Positions 1-9,037 of a stretch of 64,000 nucleotides of DNA are shown one piece after another; position 1 is the first letter of the stretch, and each line of letters starts with the position of its first letter. Origin of the DNA: CAYMZZ01 sp044463125 (GTDB taxonomy: Bacteria > Bacteroidota > Bacteroidia > Chitinophagales > Chitinophagaceae); contig JBIQMS010000013.1 of assembly GCA_044463125.1 (NCBI GenBank), forward strand, positions 1-64,000, given 5' to 3'. The position numbers were made by a program, and so were the translations under genes. The notes beneath the pieces were generated by a model, which did not search any database, had not been told where the DNA came from, and worked only from the letters and a program-made list of their open reading frames with translations.

Positions 1-40
1 ACCACTAATAAACTGTTAACGATGTCCTGCTATTCAACAC

Positions 41-109
41 CTAAACTCTAAACCCTAAACTTTAAACCTTAAACAAAAAACGTAAAACGTATTACGTAAA
101 ACGTGTAAC
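41..109. repeat. Intergenic modular repeat E0 (right half only)
   Basis: Degenerate AAACCCTAAAC-type motifs (module B, about 41-74) are followed by ACGTAAAACG/ACGTATTACG motifs (module A, about 80-109). This is the right arm of the nested elements seen elsewhere in the window; any left arm lies outside. The last motif ends three bases before the rarA start codon, so the repeat forms the whole visible leader of that gene. Confidence 0.85.
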
Positions 110-112
110 AAA

Positions 113-1384
113 ATGACTCCGCTCGCCGAACGCATGCGCCCCCGCCATCTCGATGATATAATTGGCCAGCCCCAGCTCACGGGAGAAGGCAGCCTCTTGC
201 GTAAGGCCATCGCCCAGGGACGCATACCTTCCATGATATTCTGGGGGCCTCCGGGTACGGGCAAGACCAGTCTCGCCAATGTACTCTCACAGAGTCTGCA
301 ACTTCCCTTCTTTTCCCTCAGTGCCATCAATGCCGGCGTAAAGGATATTCGGGAAGTAATTGAAAGGGCGAAAATGGAGCCGGGGGCGATATTATTCATC
401 GACGAAATCCATCGCTTCAACAAAGGCCAGCAGGACGCATTGCTTGGCGCCGTGGAGAAAGGCATCATCACCCTTATCGGCGCCACTACCGAGAACCCCG
501 GCTTTGAAGTGAATGCCGCCCTGCTGAGCCGCTGCCAGGTTTATGTATTGCGTGCGTTGGAAGAAAAAGACCTGGTGGCCCTGTTGAAAAAAGCATTAGC
601 CGAAGATGAACTAATGCGTCAATACCAGGTGGACCTGGCCGAAACAGATGCCCTGATCCGGCTCTCCGGAGGCGATGCACGCAAGTTGCTCAATTTGTTG
701 GAGATCGTGGTACAATCGCTGGCGCCAACGGGCGATAAGCAGATTGCCATTCAGATCAACAACGAAAACGTGCAGGAAACTGCCCAGAAGAAGATTGCTT
801 TATACGACAAGTCGGGCGAGCAGCATTACGATATCATATCCGCCTTCATTAAATCAATACGTGGTAGCGACCCCAACGCGGCCGTGTACTGGCTCGCGCG
901 TATGCTGGAAGGTGGAGAAGATATCAAATTCATCGCCCGCCGCCTGGTGATACTGGCCAGCGAAGACGTGGGCAATGCCAATCCTACGGCACTGGTGATG
1001 GCAAATAGCTGCTTTGAAGCTGTACACAAAATTGGTCCGCCTGAAGCGCGGATTATTCTCTCGCAATGTGCCGTGTACCTGGCTTCTTCACCCAAGAGCA
1101 ATGCATCCTATATGGCCATCAACAGGGCGCTGGCCGCCGTGCAGCAATATGGTGATCTTCCCATTCCTTTGCACCTACGCAATGCGCCGGTGAAGCTCAT
1201 GAAAGACCTGGGTTATGGGAAAGACTATCAATATTCCCATGACTACGCCCAAAATTTCAGCGCCCAGGAATACCTACCGGAAAAACTATCGGGCACCCGC
1301 TTCTATGACCCGGGCCAGAATCCCCGTGAAGATGAGTTGCGGCGTTATCTGAAAAATTTATGGAAGGCGAAATACGGGTATTGA
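113..1384 (+). CDS. rarA: Replication-associated recombination protein RarA/MgsA (AAA+ ATPase)
   Basis: AAA+ ATPase of the RarA/MgsA/WRNIP1 family, which acts at stalled replication forks and gaps, in part with single-strand-binding protein. The 423 residues fit the family. Visible motifs are Walker A GPPGTGKT (residues 45-52), Walker B ILFIDE (93-98) followed by the family-typical IHRFNKGQQD, and sensor 1 in IGATTENP (about 122-129). The C-terminal half contains ASEDVGNANP and the YGKDYQYSHD tetramerisation-domain segment typical of RarA. The start at 113 is the first Met before MRPRHLDDIIGQ. The upstream sequence is entirely intergenic repeat, so no promoter could be placed. The next gene follows 52 bases downstream and has its own promoter-like element. 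Confidence 0.95.
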   Translation: MTPLAERMRPRHLDDIIGQPQLTGEGSLLRKAIAQGRIPSMIFWGPPGTGKTSLANVLSQSLQLPFFSLSAINAGVKDIREVIERAKMEPGAILFIDEIHRFNKGQQDALLGAVEKGIITLIGATTENPGFEVNAALLSRCQVYVLRALEEKDLVALLKKALAEDELMRQYQVDLAETDALIRLSGGDARKLLNLLEIVVQSLAPTGDKQIAIQINNENVQETAQKKIALYDKSGEQHYDIISAFIKSIRGSDPNAAVYWLARMLEGGEDIKFIARRLVILASEDVGNANPTALVMANSCFEAVHKIGPPEARIILSQCAVYLASSPKSNASYMAINRALAAVQQYGDLPIPLHLRNAPVKLMKDLGYGKDYQYSHDYAQNFSAQEYLPEKLSGTRFYDPGQNPREDELRRYLKNLWKAKYGY

Positions 1385-1411
1385 ACAGCTTCTCCGGCTT
1401 TTCGTTTTACT

Positions 1412-1419
1412 TATATTCG
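1412..1419 (+). promoter_or_regulatory. Bacteroidota-type -7 element (TATATTCG)
   Basis: TATATTCG matches the TAnnTTTG consensus with one change and lies 17 bases before the ATG of the M28 peptidase gene. No clear -33 TTG was identified. Confidence 0.45.
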
Positions 1420-1436
1420 CAAACCAAACTGAGCAT

Positions 1437-2786
1437 ATGAGAAAGCCCCTTCTTTTGATGGCTGTCCTGTTTTGCGGCAGCATTTCCTTCGCCCAAACCA
1501 CCGTGAACCGAGATCCCCTGATCGCGAAAATGGTAGCTGAAGTATCGGCCGATTCGCTGGAATCCTATGTCCGCAATATGGTAGGTTTCGGTACACGCAA
1601 TACGCTGAGCACGCAGGAAAGCAACACAAGGGGCATCGGTGCGGCAAGACAGTGGGTTTTGAAACGATTCATTGAATTTGGCAAAGCTTCCAATGGACGG
1701 ATGAATGCCTATATTGATACGGTAACCTTACAGCCCGACGGTCGCCGGGTAGATAAGCCCATCCTGTTGGGGAATGTAATGGGTATTTTGAAAGGTACGG
1801 ATCCGAATGATAAACGACTGTTCATCATTAGCGCGCATCTCGACAACATGCGGAGCAGCGTGATGGACCGCGAAGGGGACGCACCAGGAGCCAATGACGA
1901 CGCGAGTGGCGTGGCAGCGGTGATGGAATGTGCACGTGTCATGAGCAGTCGAAATTTTCCCGCCACCATTGTATTTATCGCTTTCAGTGGTGAAGAGCAG
2001 GGATTGCTGGGCGCCAATTTCCTGGCTTCGAAAGCGAAGAAGGAGAATTGGCAAATTGAAGCCATGCTCAATAATGATATCATGGGCAGCAACAATAGCA
2101 ACGAGACCAATATCATTAATAATACACAGGTACGCATTTTCAGCGAAGCGTTTTCGGTGGCAGATACCGGCCGCCGTTTTCAGCAGATCCGCAGCCTGGG
2201 CCTGGAAAATGATGGCAAGGCAAGACAGTTGGCACGGTATATTAAAGAAGTGGGTGAGCGCTATGTGGATCAGTTGGAAGTAAAAATGATCTACCGCAAT
2301 GACCGCTTTCTGCGCGGAGGCGACCATACGCCCTTTGTGGCCCAGGGTTATGCCGCCGTTCGCATCACGGAGATGAACGAGAATTATTATCACCAGCACC
2401 AGGATGTGCGCAAGGAGAATAATATACAATATGGCGACCTGCCGGAATTCATGGACTTTGAGTACCTGCGTAAGAATACAGCCATGAATCTTTCCTGCCT
2501 GGCCAACCTGGCCAAGGCGCCGGCCCAGCCGCAGGATGTAAGCATCCTCACCCGTCGGCTTACCAATTACAGTAATATCCGGTGGAAGGCGCCGGAAACA
2601 GGAAAAGTAAAAGGTTATTATGTGTTGATTCGCGAAACCAGCAGCCCGGTATGGGAGAAAAAAATTTTTACAAGTAATACCGAATTGGATCTTCCCTATT
2701 CAAAAGACAATTACTTTTTCGGTGTGCAATCCGTAAGTGAAGATGGCAATGAAAGTTTGCCGGTAATCCCCCTGCCCGGCCGATAA
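1437..2786 (+). CDS. Secreted M28-family zinc aminopeptidase with C-terminal Fn3-like domain
   Basis: Probably a periplasmic or exported metallo-aminopeptidase. Residues 1-20 form a signal peptide ending SFAQ. The M28 zinc and catalytic positions are visible: His134 in ISAHLDN, Asp154 in GANDDASG, the Glu186-Glu187 pair in FSGEEQG, Asp214 in NNDIMG, and the late ligand in RGGDHTPF. After about residue 360 a stretch with NIRWKAP, GYYVLIRET and VSEDGNES looks like a fibronectin type III domain, a common appendage in Bacteroidota peptidases. The stop is two bases before the next start, so the two genes are probably cotranscribed. The exact peptide specificity cannot be read from the sequence. 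Confidence 0.9.
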   Translation: MRKPLLLMAVLFCGSISFAQTTVNRDPLIAKMVAEVSADSLESYVRNMVGFGTRNTLSTQESNTRGIGAARQWVLKRFIEFGKASNGRMNAYIDTVTLQPDGRRVDKPILLGNVMGILKGTDPNDKRLFIISAHLDNMRSSVMDREGDAPGANDDASGVAAVMECARVMSSRNFPATIVFIAFSGEEQGLLGANFLASKAKKENWQIEAMLNNDIMGSNNSNETNIINNTQVRIFSEAFSVADTGRRFQQIRSLGLENDGKARQLARYIKEVGERYVDQLEVKMIYRNDRFLRGGDHTPFVAQGYAAVRITEMNENYYHQHQDVRKENNIQYGDLPEFMDFEYLRKNTAMNLSCLANLAKAPAQPQDVSILTRRLTNYSNIRWKAPETGKVKGYYVLIRETSSPVWEKKIFTSNTELDLPYSKDNYFFGVQSVSEDGNESLPVIPLPGR

Positions 2787-2788
2787 AC

Positions 2789-3265
2789 ATGTCGGATACA
2801 ACATTACATATCATTGAATGGCGACTTCGCAGCTTTGATGCGCTCAGTCCGCATGAACTCTACGCGCTTCTACGCCTGCGTTCCGAAGTGTTTGTAGTGG
2901 AACAGGCCTGTATATTCCTCGACATGGATAATATGGACCAGGACTGCTGGCACCTGCTGGGCTGGCAGGGAACAGAACTGATGGCCGCAACTCGGCTGGT
3001 ACCACCGGGTGTGGCATATGAATATGCATCTATTGGCCGTGTGGTGACCGCACCAGCCGCAAGAGGTACCGGCCTTGGTCGCGAACTGATGCGTGAAAGC
3101 ATAAAACATACAGAGGAGTTGTTTGGACGACAACCCATTCGCATAGGCGCTCAGCGCTATCTGAAAGCGTTTTACGAATCCTTTGGTTTCGCTCAGTCGG
3201 GCGAGATGTATTTAGAAGATGGAATCCCTCATATCGAAATGACACGACCCATACCCATCGTATAA
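2789..3265 (+). CDS. GNAT N-acetyltransferase, ElaA-like
   Basis: A 158-residue protein of the ElaA-type GNAT family. Visible family features are the N-terminal LYALLRLRSEVFVVEQ segment (typical of ElaA), MAATRLVPPG, the acetyl-CoA binding loop in GRVVTAPAARGTGLGRELM, and the C-terminal YLKAFYESFGF followed by YLEDGIPHIEM. It starts two bases after the peptidase stop and is probably its operon partner. The substrate is unknown for the family. ElaA is a likely orthologue name, but I leave the symbol blank because GNAT subfamilies are easily confused. Confidence 0.85.
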   Translation: MSDTTLHIIEWRLRSFDALSPHELYALLRLRSEVFVVEQACIFLDMDNMDQDCWHLLGWQGTELMAATRLVPPGVAYEYASIGRVVTAPAARGTGLGRELMRESIKHTEELFGRQPIRIGAQRYLKAFYESFGFAQSGEMYLEDGIPHIEMTRPIPIV

Positions 3266-3395
3266 ACACGAGGTAAAAAAACACAGAAGGGGTACACAAT
3301 AAAAAAAATACGCCAAATCATTTCACTCTTCGCTTTTTCTTTCCCTATTTTGGCCTTGAAATCCAATAGCAGAATTTAACCAGAAATCTGAATCT

Positions 3396-4361
3396 ATGAG
3401 AACCTTTCTACGTACAGCAGTAAGCTGTGCTGTCCTTGCGGCATTACAAGTTGCCGGATCCAACAAGGCGACAGCGCAATCCCTTTCAGCCGGAAATGGC
3501 CAGTATGAAATCAGTGTGGGCATGGGCCCCATGTTCTTCCTGGGCGACCTTGGCGGATCCGCCGGTATAGGTAAACCCTTTGTGAAGGACCTTGATTTCC
3601 CCATGACCAAATTTGGTTTCAGTCTTTATGGAAGTTATTATCCTTCTGAATGGCTGGGTCTTCGACTGGCACTGAATCATGGTACCATATCCGGTGATGA
3701 TGCCGAAGCGCCCAATAAAGGGGGTGCGGAAGTGGATCGCCTTTTGCGTAACCTGAGTTTTAAATCGTCTGTAACCGAAATTTACGCGGCAGCGGAAATT
3801 TATCCCACCGTGTTCTTTGAATCTTTCGATGGCCTGATGGGCAAGTTTCGTCCCTACGGTGTAATTGGTGTGGGCGCATTTCGCTTCAACCCCAAGGCAC
3901 AGGACGTAAATGGCGAATGGGTAGCCCTGCAGCCGCTCCGTCTCGAAGGCCAGGGTATGGCTGAATATCCTGATCGCAAAGAATATAAACTGATACAAGC
4001 CGAGATCCCCATGGGATTTGGTTTCAAATATTATCTGAAGGAGAATATGTATGTGGGGCTGGAGGTATTGCACCGCCAAACATTCACCGATTATATCGAT
4101 GATGTGAGCACAGGCTATATTGATCCGGTGCATTTCAATACCTATCTGTCGGCTGCTGATGCGGCAAGGGCCCGTCGCCTGTATTATCGTGGCAATTACC
4201 AGAGTGCGGTTTCCAATCCCGGTAATATCCAGACATTCCAGCGCGGCGACCCCACCGAAAATGATGCGTTCTTTTCCACCTTCCTGCGCTTTGGCTGGAG
4301 GTTGAATAGCGCGGGCGACAAATTGAGCCGCCGCCAGATGAGATGTCCTGTTTTCTATTAA
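3396..4361 (+). CDS. Outer-membrane beta-barrel protein
   Basis: 321 residues. Residues 1-28 are a signal peptide ending KATAQ. The mature part alternates aromatic and small residues as in outer-membrane barrels of the OmpA/OmpW-like fold: GPMFFLGDLGG, GFSLYGSYYPSEWLGLRLALN, FRPYGVIGVGAFRFNP, GFGFKYYLKENMYVGLEV. DUF6089-type and related Bacteroidota barrels show this pattern, but I cannot assign the subfamily with certainty. No OmpA peptidoglycan-binding domain follows. A 30-base gap separates it from the next small secreted protein, which may be cotranscribed. Ligand and role are unknown. Confidence 0.8.
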   Translation: MRTFLRTAVSCAVLAALQVAGSNKATAQSLSAGNGQYEISVGMGPMFFLGDLGGSAGIGKPFVKDLDFPMTKFGFSLYGSYYPSEWLGLRLALNHGTISGDDAEAPNKGGAEVDRLLRNLSFKSSVTEIYAAAEIYPTVFFESFDGLMGKFRPYGVIGVGAFRFNPKAQDVNGEWVALQPLRLEGQGMAEYPDRKEYKLIQAEIPMGFGFKYYLKENMYVGLEVLHRQTFTDYIDDVSTGYIDPVHFNTYLSAADAARARRLYYRGNYQSAVSNPGNIQTFQRGDPTENDAFFSTFLRFGWRLNSAGDKLSRRQMRCPVFY

Positions 4362-4391
4362 GAAGCAACATCCCATAAAACCCGAACCCTT

Positions 4392-4799
4392 ATGAAACTA
4401 AACCTGAAGAAACCCTTCATTGCCGGCGTATGCTTTAGCTTGTTGTCGGTAGCACCGAACCACACGCTGATCGCCAGTGCGGGACATACCCGCAGCATGA
4501 AGGAAAACCCTGGAGAGAAAAATACAGGCGAAAAAGGCCGAAACCGTTCTTCCCGGAAAAACCATGCGATCAAGATCTATCCCGACATGTGGAAAAGAGT
4601 GATGCACGTGGTAGCCAAGGAAGGACTTACACAGGAAATCGACTTTTTCGTATTCGACCTGCAGGGTACCCTTATCCAGCATTATAAGATGGAAGCGGGT
4701 GACCATGAAAGACTGGTAGACCTGGCCCGCGGCAAATATGTGTACCATGTGTTTGCCGGTGACGAGGAAACTGCGTCTGGCCAGTTTGAAGTAAGATAA
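4392..4799 (+). CDS. Small exported protein of unknown function
   Basis: 135 residues, not recognised. The N-terminus MKLNLKKPFIAGVCFSLLS looks like a signal peptide with cleavage around residues 25-30. A short basic, Ser/Asn-rich linker (about residues 38-60) follows. The last 75 residues (DMWKRVMHVVAKEG to ASGQFEVR) have regular beta-strand character, with FFVFDLQGTLIQHYKMEAG and GKYVYHVFAGDEETASG, resembling a small Ig-like or T9SS C-terminal-type beta-sandwich, although no sorting motif is clear. It lies 30 bases after the barrel gene and probably belongs to the same unit. Confidence 0.7.
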   Translation: MKLNLKKPFIAGVCFSLLSVAPNHTLIASAGHTRSMKENPGEKNTGEKGRNRSSRKNHAIKIYPDMWKRVMHVVAKEGLTQEIDFFVFDLQGTLIQHYKMEAGDHERLVDLARGKYVYHVFAGDEETASGQFEVR

Positions 4800-5183
4800 T
4801 TCTGTTCTTTACATAATTCAACGCTGTTCCGGTAAGCCGCGGAGAGCTTAATAGAATCTGATACCCTGGTTGATCAAACCTGATCCGTTCTCTATTGGTA
4901 CTCTCATTAGTATACATTTTATTAAACACTTTCCGCCCCGTGCTTACCGGACTTTTTTTCTGAGCTCTTTTCTTTTACTCATAACTAAGAATCAACAGGC
5001 AGGACACCGCAAGGTGCTCCTGCCTTTTTTGTGCAAGAAAGGTTAGAAAAAAATCATATACAATCCGGCTTTAATCCCTAAAACATCCTTACATTAGAAT
5101 CTATAAAACCACAGCGCCTGTAAGCGATTTACAGGGGAATAGCCGAAAGCCAGAAGTAGGCATCATCAAAACCAACCATCATC
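4800..5183. other. Intergenic region with structured-RNA signals
   Basis: No gene is visible here. A perfect 9-bp stem CCGGTAAGC (4829-4837) / GCTTACCGG (4942-4950), followed by a seven-T run, closes a loop of about 100 bases. A second, compact terminator lies at 4997-5030. A small hairpin CCTGTAA/TTACAGG (5117-5135) sits about 50 bases before the next gene. Confidence 0.5.
4997..5030 (+). terminator. Intrinsic terminator after the 4392-4799 gene
   Basis: Hairpin AGGCAGGACACC-GCAA-GGTGCTCCTGCCT followed immediately by six T. The stem is strong, the loop is a GCAA tetraloop, and the T tract is on the plus strand. Confidence 0.85.
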
Positions 5184-5576
5184 ATGGAACAAGTGAAATT
5201 TCACAAGCAAAAACTCTATGGCCTGATTATCGCGGGCATTGGCCTTATCTCCGTATTTCTTCCCTGGTGGAAGATTTCGATTTTTGGAATAGGTGGTGGC
5301 TCCATCAATGGTATGCGCGACCTGGGAATCCTCACTTTCCTCGGTTTTGTAGGAGCCGGTATCGTTACATTTCTCGACAAGGACAAAGACAAACCCTATA
5401 CACCCCAGTTTAAGCTGATAGCAGCAGCCTGTTTTGCCGGCGCCGGCCTGTTCGCCCTGATTCAGTTTCTTCGTCAGTCTGATTTTGCTTCATTCGGTAT
5501 CTGGCTCGCCATCCTGGCAGGAGCCGCAGGGGCCGTATTGGTGTGGGTAGTGAAGCCGGAGCAGTTGGAAAAGTGA
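5184..5576 (+). CDS. Small four-helix membrane protein
   Basis: 130 residues with four hydrophobic segments at about 12-28 (LYGLIIAGIGLISVFLPW), 47-63, 77-96 and 105-123, and a polar loop KDKDKPYTP between helices 2 and 3. The WWKISIFGIGGGSINGM segment after the first helix resembles small tetraspan Bacteroidota proteins of unknown function. No catalytic motif is present. It ends with TGA three bases before the first motif of the E1 repeat element and converges on uvrA. Confidence 0.7.
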   Translation: MEQVKFHKQKLYGLIIAGIGLISVFLPWWKISIFGIGGGSINGMRDLGILTFLGFVGAGIVTFLDKDKDKPYTPQFKLIAAACFAGAGLFALIQFLRQSDFASFGIWLAILAGAAGAVLVWVVKPEQLEK

Positions 5577-5796
5577 TGAAACGTAATACGTATTACGTTT
5601 TACGTTGTACGTTTTTGGGGGTTTAAGGTTTAGGGTTTAAGGTTTAAATGTGGTTTGGGAGTTTCTCGCGTCCTACTTACTACTTTCTACAAGCTAATCC
5701 ATTCGACCTTAAACCCTAAACCTTAAACTCTAAACTTTAAACCCTAAACCTTAAACTCTAAACAACGTAATACGTACTACGTAAAACGTAATACGT
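5577..5796. repeat. Intergenic modular repeat E1 (A-B-core-B-A)
   Basis: A nested inverted repeat that fills the gap between two convergent genes. Left ACGTAATACG motifs (about 5580-5612) and TTTAGGG motifs (about 5620-5648) are mirrored by AAACCCTAAACC motifs (about 5707-5764) and ACGTAATACG/ACGTACTACG motifs (about 5765-5796). The unique core (about 5649-5706) holds a short CTACTTACTACTTTCTAC run. The right end abuts the uvrA stop codon. Confidence 0.9.
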
Positions 5797-8769
5797 CTAT
5801 AACAATTCTGCCTTCAAAAACCTCCCCGTATGGCTTTCCTCCACTTTTACTAAATCTTCCGGTGTTCCTTCAAACAACACCCTTCCTCCCCCATCGCCGC
5901 CTTCGGGGCCTATGTCTATTATGTGATCGGCTACTTTGATCACATCCATGTTGTGTTCAATCACCAATACGGTATTGCCACGATCCACCAGTTTGTTGAG
6001 TACATCGAGCAAATGCCGGATATCTTCAAAATGCAAACCCGTGGTGGGCTCATCGAGTATATAGAAAGTTTTGCCGGTATCGCGCTTTCCTAACTCCGTT
6101 GAGAGCTTCACTCTTTGTGCCTCGCCCCCACTCAGGGTTACGGCCGACTGACCCAGGGTGATATAGCCCAGGCCTACCTCCTCCAGCACTTTAATCTTGC
6201 GATGGATATAGGGCACCGCCTGAAAGAATTCACAGGCTTCTTCTACCGTCATCTCCAGCACATCGGCGATGGATTTTCCTTTGTAACGAATCTCGAGGGT
6301 TTCACGGTTGTAGCGTTTGCCATTGCATTTTTCACAATGCACATACACATCCGGCAAAAAATTCATTTCAATCACGCGCATACCTCCGCCCTCACATACA
6401 TCGCAGCGTCCGTTCTTCACATTAAAGGAAAATCGGCCCGCATTATAGCCTCTGATTTTAGCTTCGGGAACCGAAGCAAAGAGTGTTCTTATTTCCGTGA
6501 AGAACCCACAATAGGTAGCCGGATTGCTGCGGGGCGTTCGTCCGATCGGCGATTGATCAATCTCAATCACTTTATCAATATGCTCCAGCCCCTTAATGTT
6601 TTTGTAAGGAAGCGGCGATACCCGTGAACCATAGGCATGTGTGGCCAGTATGGGATAAAGCGTTTCATTGATCAGCGTGGATTTTCCACTACCGCTCACC
6701 CCGGTTACCACAATAAATTTTCCTAATGGAAATTTCACACTCACATTCTGCAGGTTATTACCCGAAGCCCCCTTCAGCTCCAAAAACTTACCCGCTCCCT
6801 TTCTCCGTTCTTCCGGTACCTCTATCCGATGCTTACCGTTGAGATAACCCGCCGTCAGCGTATCGAGCTTTAACATGGATTCCGGCTTTCCCTGCGCCAC
6901 AACTTTGCCACCATGATAGCCCGCCCGCGGACCAATATCAATTAAATGATCCGCCGCCATCATGATATCCTTGTCGTGCTCAACAACCAATACACTGTTT
7001 CCGATATCGCGCAAATTCTTGAGGGCATCGATCAGGCGATGGTTATCGCGCTGGTGCAAACCAATCGAAGGTTCATCCAGAATATAGGTGATGCCCTGCA
7101 ACTGCGAGCCAATCTGTGTGGCCAGCCGGATCCTTTGCGATTCGCCACCACTCAGGGTTTTGGAAGATCGGTTGAGGGTGAGATAGGTAAGCCCCACATT
7201 CAATAGAAACTGTAAACGCTCGCGTATTTCCTTGAGCACATCCCGCGCGATCAATTTCTGTTTATTGTCAATCCGCAGTTCCAGCCCATCCATCCAGGCG
7301 GCCAGATTATCCAGGTTCATTTCGCTGAGCTCGGAAATATTGCGGTTATCCACGCGAAACCAAAGGCTCTCTTTCTTCAATCTGGTGCCGCCACAGGTAT
7401 CGCAGGGGCGCAATTGCATAAAGCTCTCCGCCCATTCGCGAAGGCCCTCGCTATAGCCGCTGTTGAACCAGCGCTTCAGCATATTTACAATGCCTTCATA
7501 AGGCGCTTGCGGATCGAATTTCAGATTCTCAAAATCAATCTCCGATTCTATTCCTTCCTCATTGCCATACAAAATCAGGTTTAGCGATTTTTGGGGTAAG
7601 GATTCAATGGGTTTGGTCAGCGATATTTTATTTTTCTTCGCCAGTTCCTGCGCCTGCTTAAATACATAGGCTTCCCTTTCTTCGCCCAGCGGCGCTATAC
7701 CTCCGTCATTAATGCTCAGCGTGGCATCCGGAATCACCGCCTCCATATTAATATGGTAGCTGGTGCCGAGGCCGCGGCAATCGGGACAGGCCCCATAAGG
7801 CGAGTTGAAGGAAAATGCGTTGGGCGATGGTTCTTCGTAGCTGATACCCGTGTCTTCGCACATCAGCAGCTTGCTGTACTGCACCAACTCACCGGCCTGA
7901 CCGTTGAATAGTTCCGACTGATTAGCTTTGGCCGACTTGCGACTATTGGCCTGCCGGGTATTGACTTCCTTATCCGGTTCCAACAATACAAATAGCAGAT
8001 CCTTGCCCAACTTCAGGGTTTGTTGTACGCTTTGACTTAAGCGTGCCTTCAGGTCATCCGTTACCTGCAGGCGATCCACCACCAGTTCTATATCGTGAAT
8101 CTTGTAACGATCCACCTGCATTTTGGGGACCAGTTCCTGCACTTCGCCATCCACCCTTACACGCAGATAGCCTTTCTTGCGCAGGTCTTCGAACAGTTCG
8201 CGGTAATGTCCTTTTCGGCCACGTACCAGCGGAGCCAGCAAACTGATTCTTCGTTCCTGAAAGCGATCGAAAATATTCTCTACAATTTCCTCCTCGCTCC
8301 ATTTCACCATCTTCTTCCCGGTATTGTAAGAATAAGCTTCGCCAATGCGCGCGAATAGGAGGCGGAAAAAATCATATATCTCCGTGATGGTACCGACGGT
8401 AGAACGTGGATTCTTGTTCGTGGTTTTCTGTTCAATACTAATCACCGGAGAAAGCCCGGTGATCTTGTCCACATCGGGTCGCTCCATATCACCTATAAAC
8501 TGTCGCGCGTAGGTGCCGAATGTTTCCATATACCGGCGCTGGCCTTCGGAATAAATGGTATCGAAAGCGAGCGAAGATTTTCCGCTGCCACTGATGCCGG
8601 TTATAACAACCAGTTGTTGCTTGGGAATGGCGATATCGATATTCTTCAGATTATGCACGCGTGCTCCAAATACTTCAATGGAGGAAGATGCTTTCACCTG
8701 TTCCGCATCTACTATGGATTCATCGGCCGCTTTTGCTTTGCTTCTTTTCTTTGTGGTAGACTGATTCAT
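5797..8769 (-). CDS. uvrA: UvrABC excinuclease subunit A
   Basis: The damage-recognition ATPase of nucleotide excision repair, 990 residues, full length. Two ABC ATPase modules are seen: Walker A GISGSGKSS (58-66) and GVSGSGKST (about 690); signatures LSGGESQRIRLA and LSGGEAQRVKLS; Walker B in YILDEPSIGLH and YILDEPTTGLH. Zinc-ligand clusters are visible as ACPDCRGLG, CDTCGG, CDVCEGGG and CEKCNG. The first CxxC of the insertion-domain zinc site reads CEDTG, so one usual cysteine is missing. The segment after RLLFARIGEAYSYNTG also departs from the proteobacterial form, as I believe is common in Bacteroidota. The N-terminal 30 residues are Lys/Ala/Ser rich and dispensable-looking. A good -7 element lies about 60 bases upstream of the start. 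Confidence 0.97.
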   Translation of the reverse strand: MNQSTTKKRSKAKAADESIVDAEQVKASSSIEVFGARVHNLKNIDIAIPKQQLVVITGISGSGKSSLAFDTIYSEGQRRYMETFGTYARQFIGDMERPDVDKITGLSPVISIEQKTTNKNPRSTVGTITEIYDFFRLLFARIGEAYSYNTGKKMVKWSEEEIVENIFDRFQERRISLLAPLVRGRKGHYRELFEDLRKKGYLRVRVDGEVQELVPKMQVDRYKIHDIELVVDRLQVTDDLKARLSQSVQQTLKLGKDLLFVLLEPDKEVNTRQANSRKSAKANQSELFNGQAGELVQYSKLLMCEDTGISYEEPSPNAFSFNSPYGACPDCRGLGTSYHINMEAVIPDATLSINDGGIAPLGEEREAYVFKQAQELAKKNKISLTKPIESLPQKSLNLILYGNEEGIESEIDFENLKFDPQAPYEGIVNMLKRWFNSGYSEGLREWAESFMQLRPCDTCGGTRLKKESLWFRVDNRNISELSEMNLDNLAAWMDGLELRIDNKQKLIARDVLKEIRERLQFLLNVGLTYLTLNRSSKTLSGGESQRIRLATQIGSQLQGITYILDEPSIGLHQRDNHRLIDALKNLRDIGNSVLVVEHDKDIMMAADHLIDIGPRAGYHGGKVVAQGKPESMLKLDTLTAGYLNGKHRIEVPEERRKGAGKFLELKGASGNNLQNVSVKFPLGKFIVVTGVSGSGKSTLINETLYPILATHAYGSRVSPLPYKNIKGLEHIDKVIEIDQSPIGRTPRSNPATYCGFFTEIRTLFASVPEAKIRGYNAGRFSFNVKNGRCDVCEGGGMRVIEMNFLPDVYVHCEKCNGKRYNRETLEIRYKGKSIADVLEMTVEEACEFFQAVPYIHRKIKVLEEVGLGYITLGQSAVTLSGGEAQRVKLSTELGKRDTGKTFYILDEPTTGLHFEDIRHLLDVLNKLVDRGNTVLVIEHNMDVIKVADHIIDIGPEGGDGGGRVLFEGTPEDLVKVEESHTGRFLKAELL

Positions 8770-8829
8770 TCGGTAGGTATTCTTTTGCCTTTTTCAACAA
8801 AGGCCGCCCGTTGGGTAACGAACAAGACC

Positions 8830-8837
8830 CAAATTTA
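8830..8837 (-). promoter_or_regulatory. -7 element for uvrA (TAAATTTG)
   Basis: On the minus strand TAAATTTG is an exact match to TAnnTTTG. It would give a leader of roughly 55 bases before the uvrA ATG. Confidence 0.6.
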
Positions 8838-9037
8838 CGGAAAGCCCGCTGTTTAGCCTTTACTCATCTGTTCCGTATTTCTACGGAAACCAGGTACTTA
8901 AAACACTTAATTCCATGGTTTTGATGGCTAAAAACCCTGAATTTTTCAGTTTTTTCCGACAAAATCCATTTTTGGCACAAAATTTAAAGAGTGTAGGTCA
9001 AACACCAGGTACCAATAAAAAATTAAAAGCAAATTTT

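Noticed and set aside
3486..4376. 296-codon minus-strand frame opposite the beta-barrel gene
   Set aside because: No recognisable protein features; the plus-strand frame has a signal peptide and barrel pattern. Shadow of high GC third positions.
4829..4960. TPP riboswitch
   Set aside because: Only CTGATACCC and AACCTGATC resemble the core; the conserved GCG-AGGGA part and any thiamine gene downstream are missing. Kept only as a generic structure.
5577..5796. TTTAGGG motifs as telomere sequence
   Set aside because: The unit matches the plant-type telomere repeat by chance; here it is short, degenerate, internal, and always paired with its reverse complement inside a bacterial gene landscape.
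8970..8990. Sigma-54 promoter TTGGCAC upstream of the exported protein at 9038
   Set aside because: The -12 GC/TTTGC half is absent (ATTTAAAG instead) and no enhancer-binding protein is nearby.
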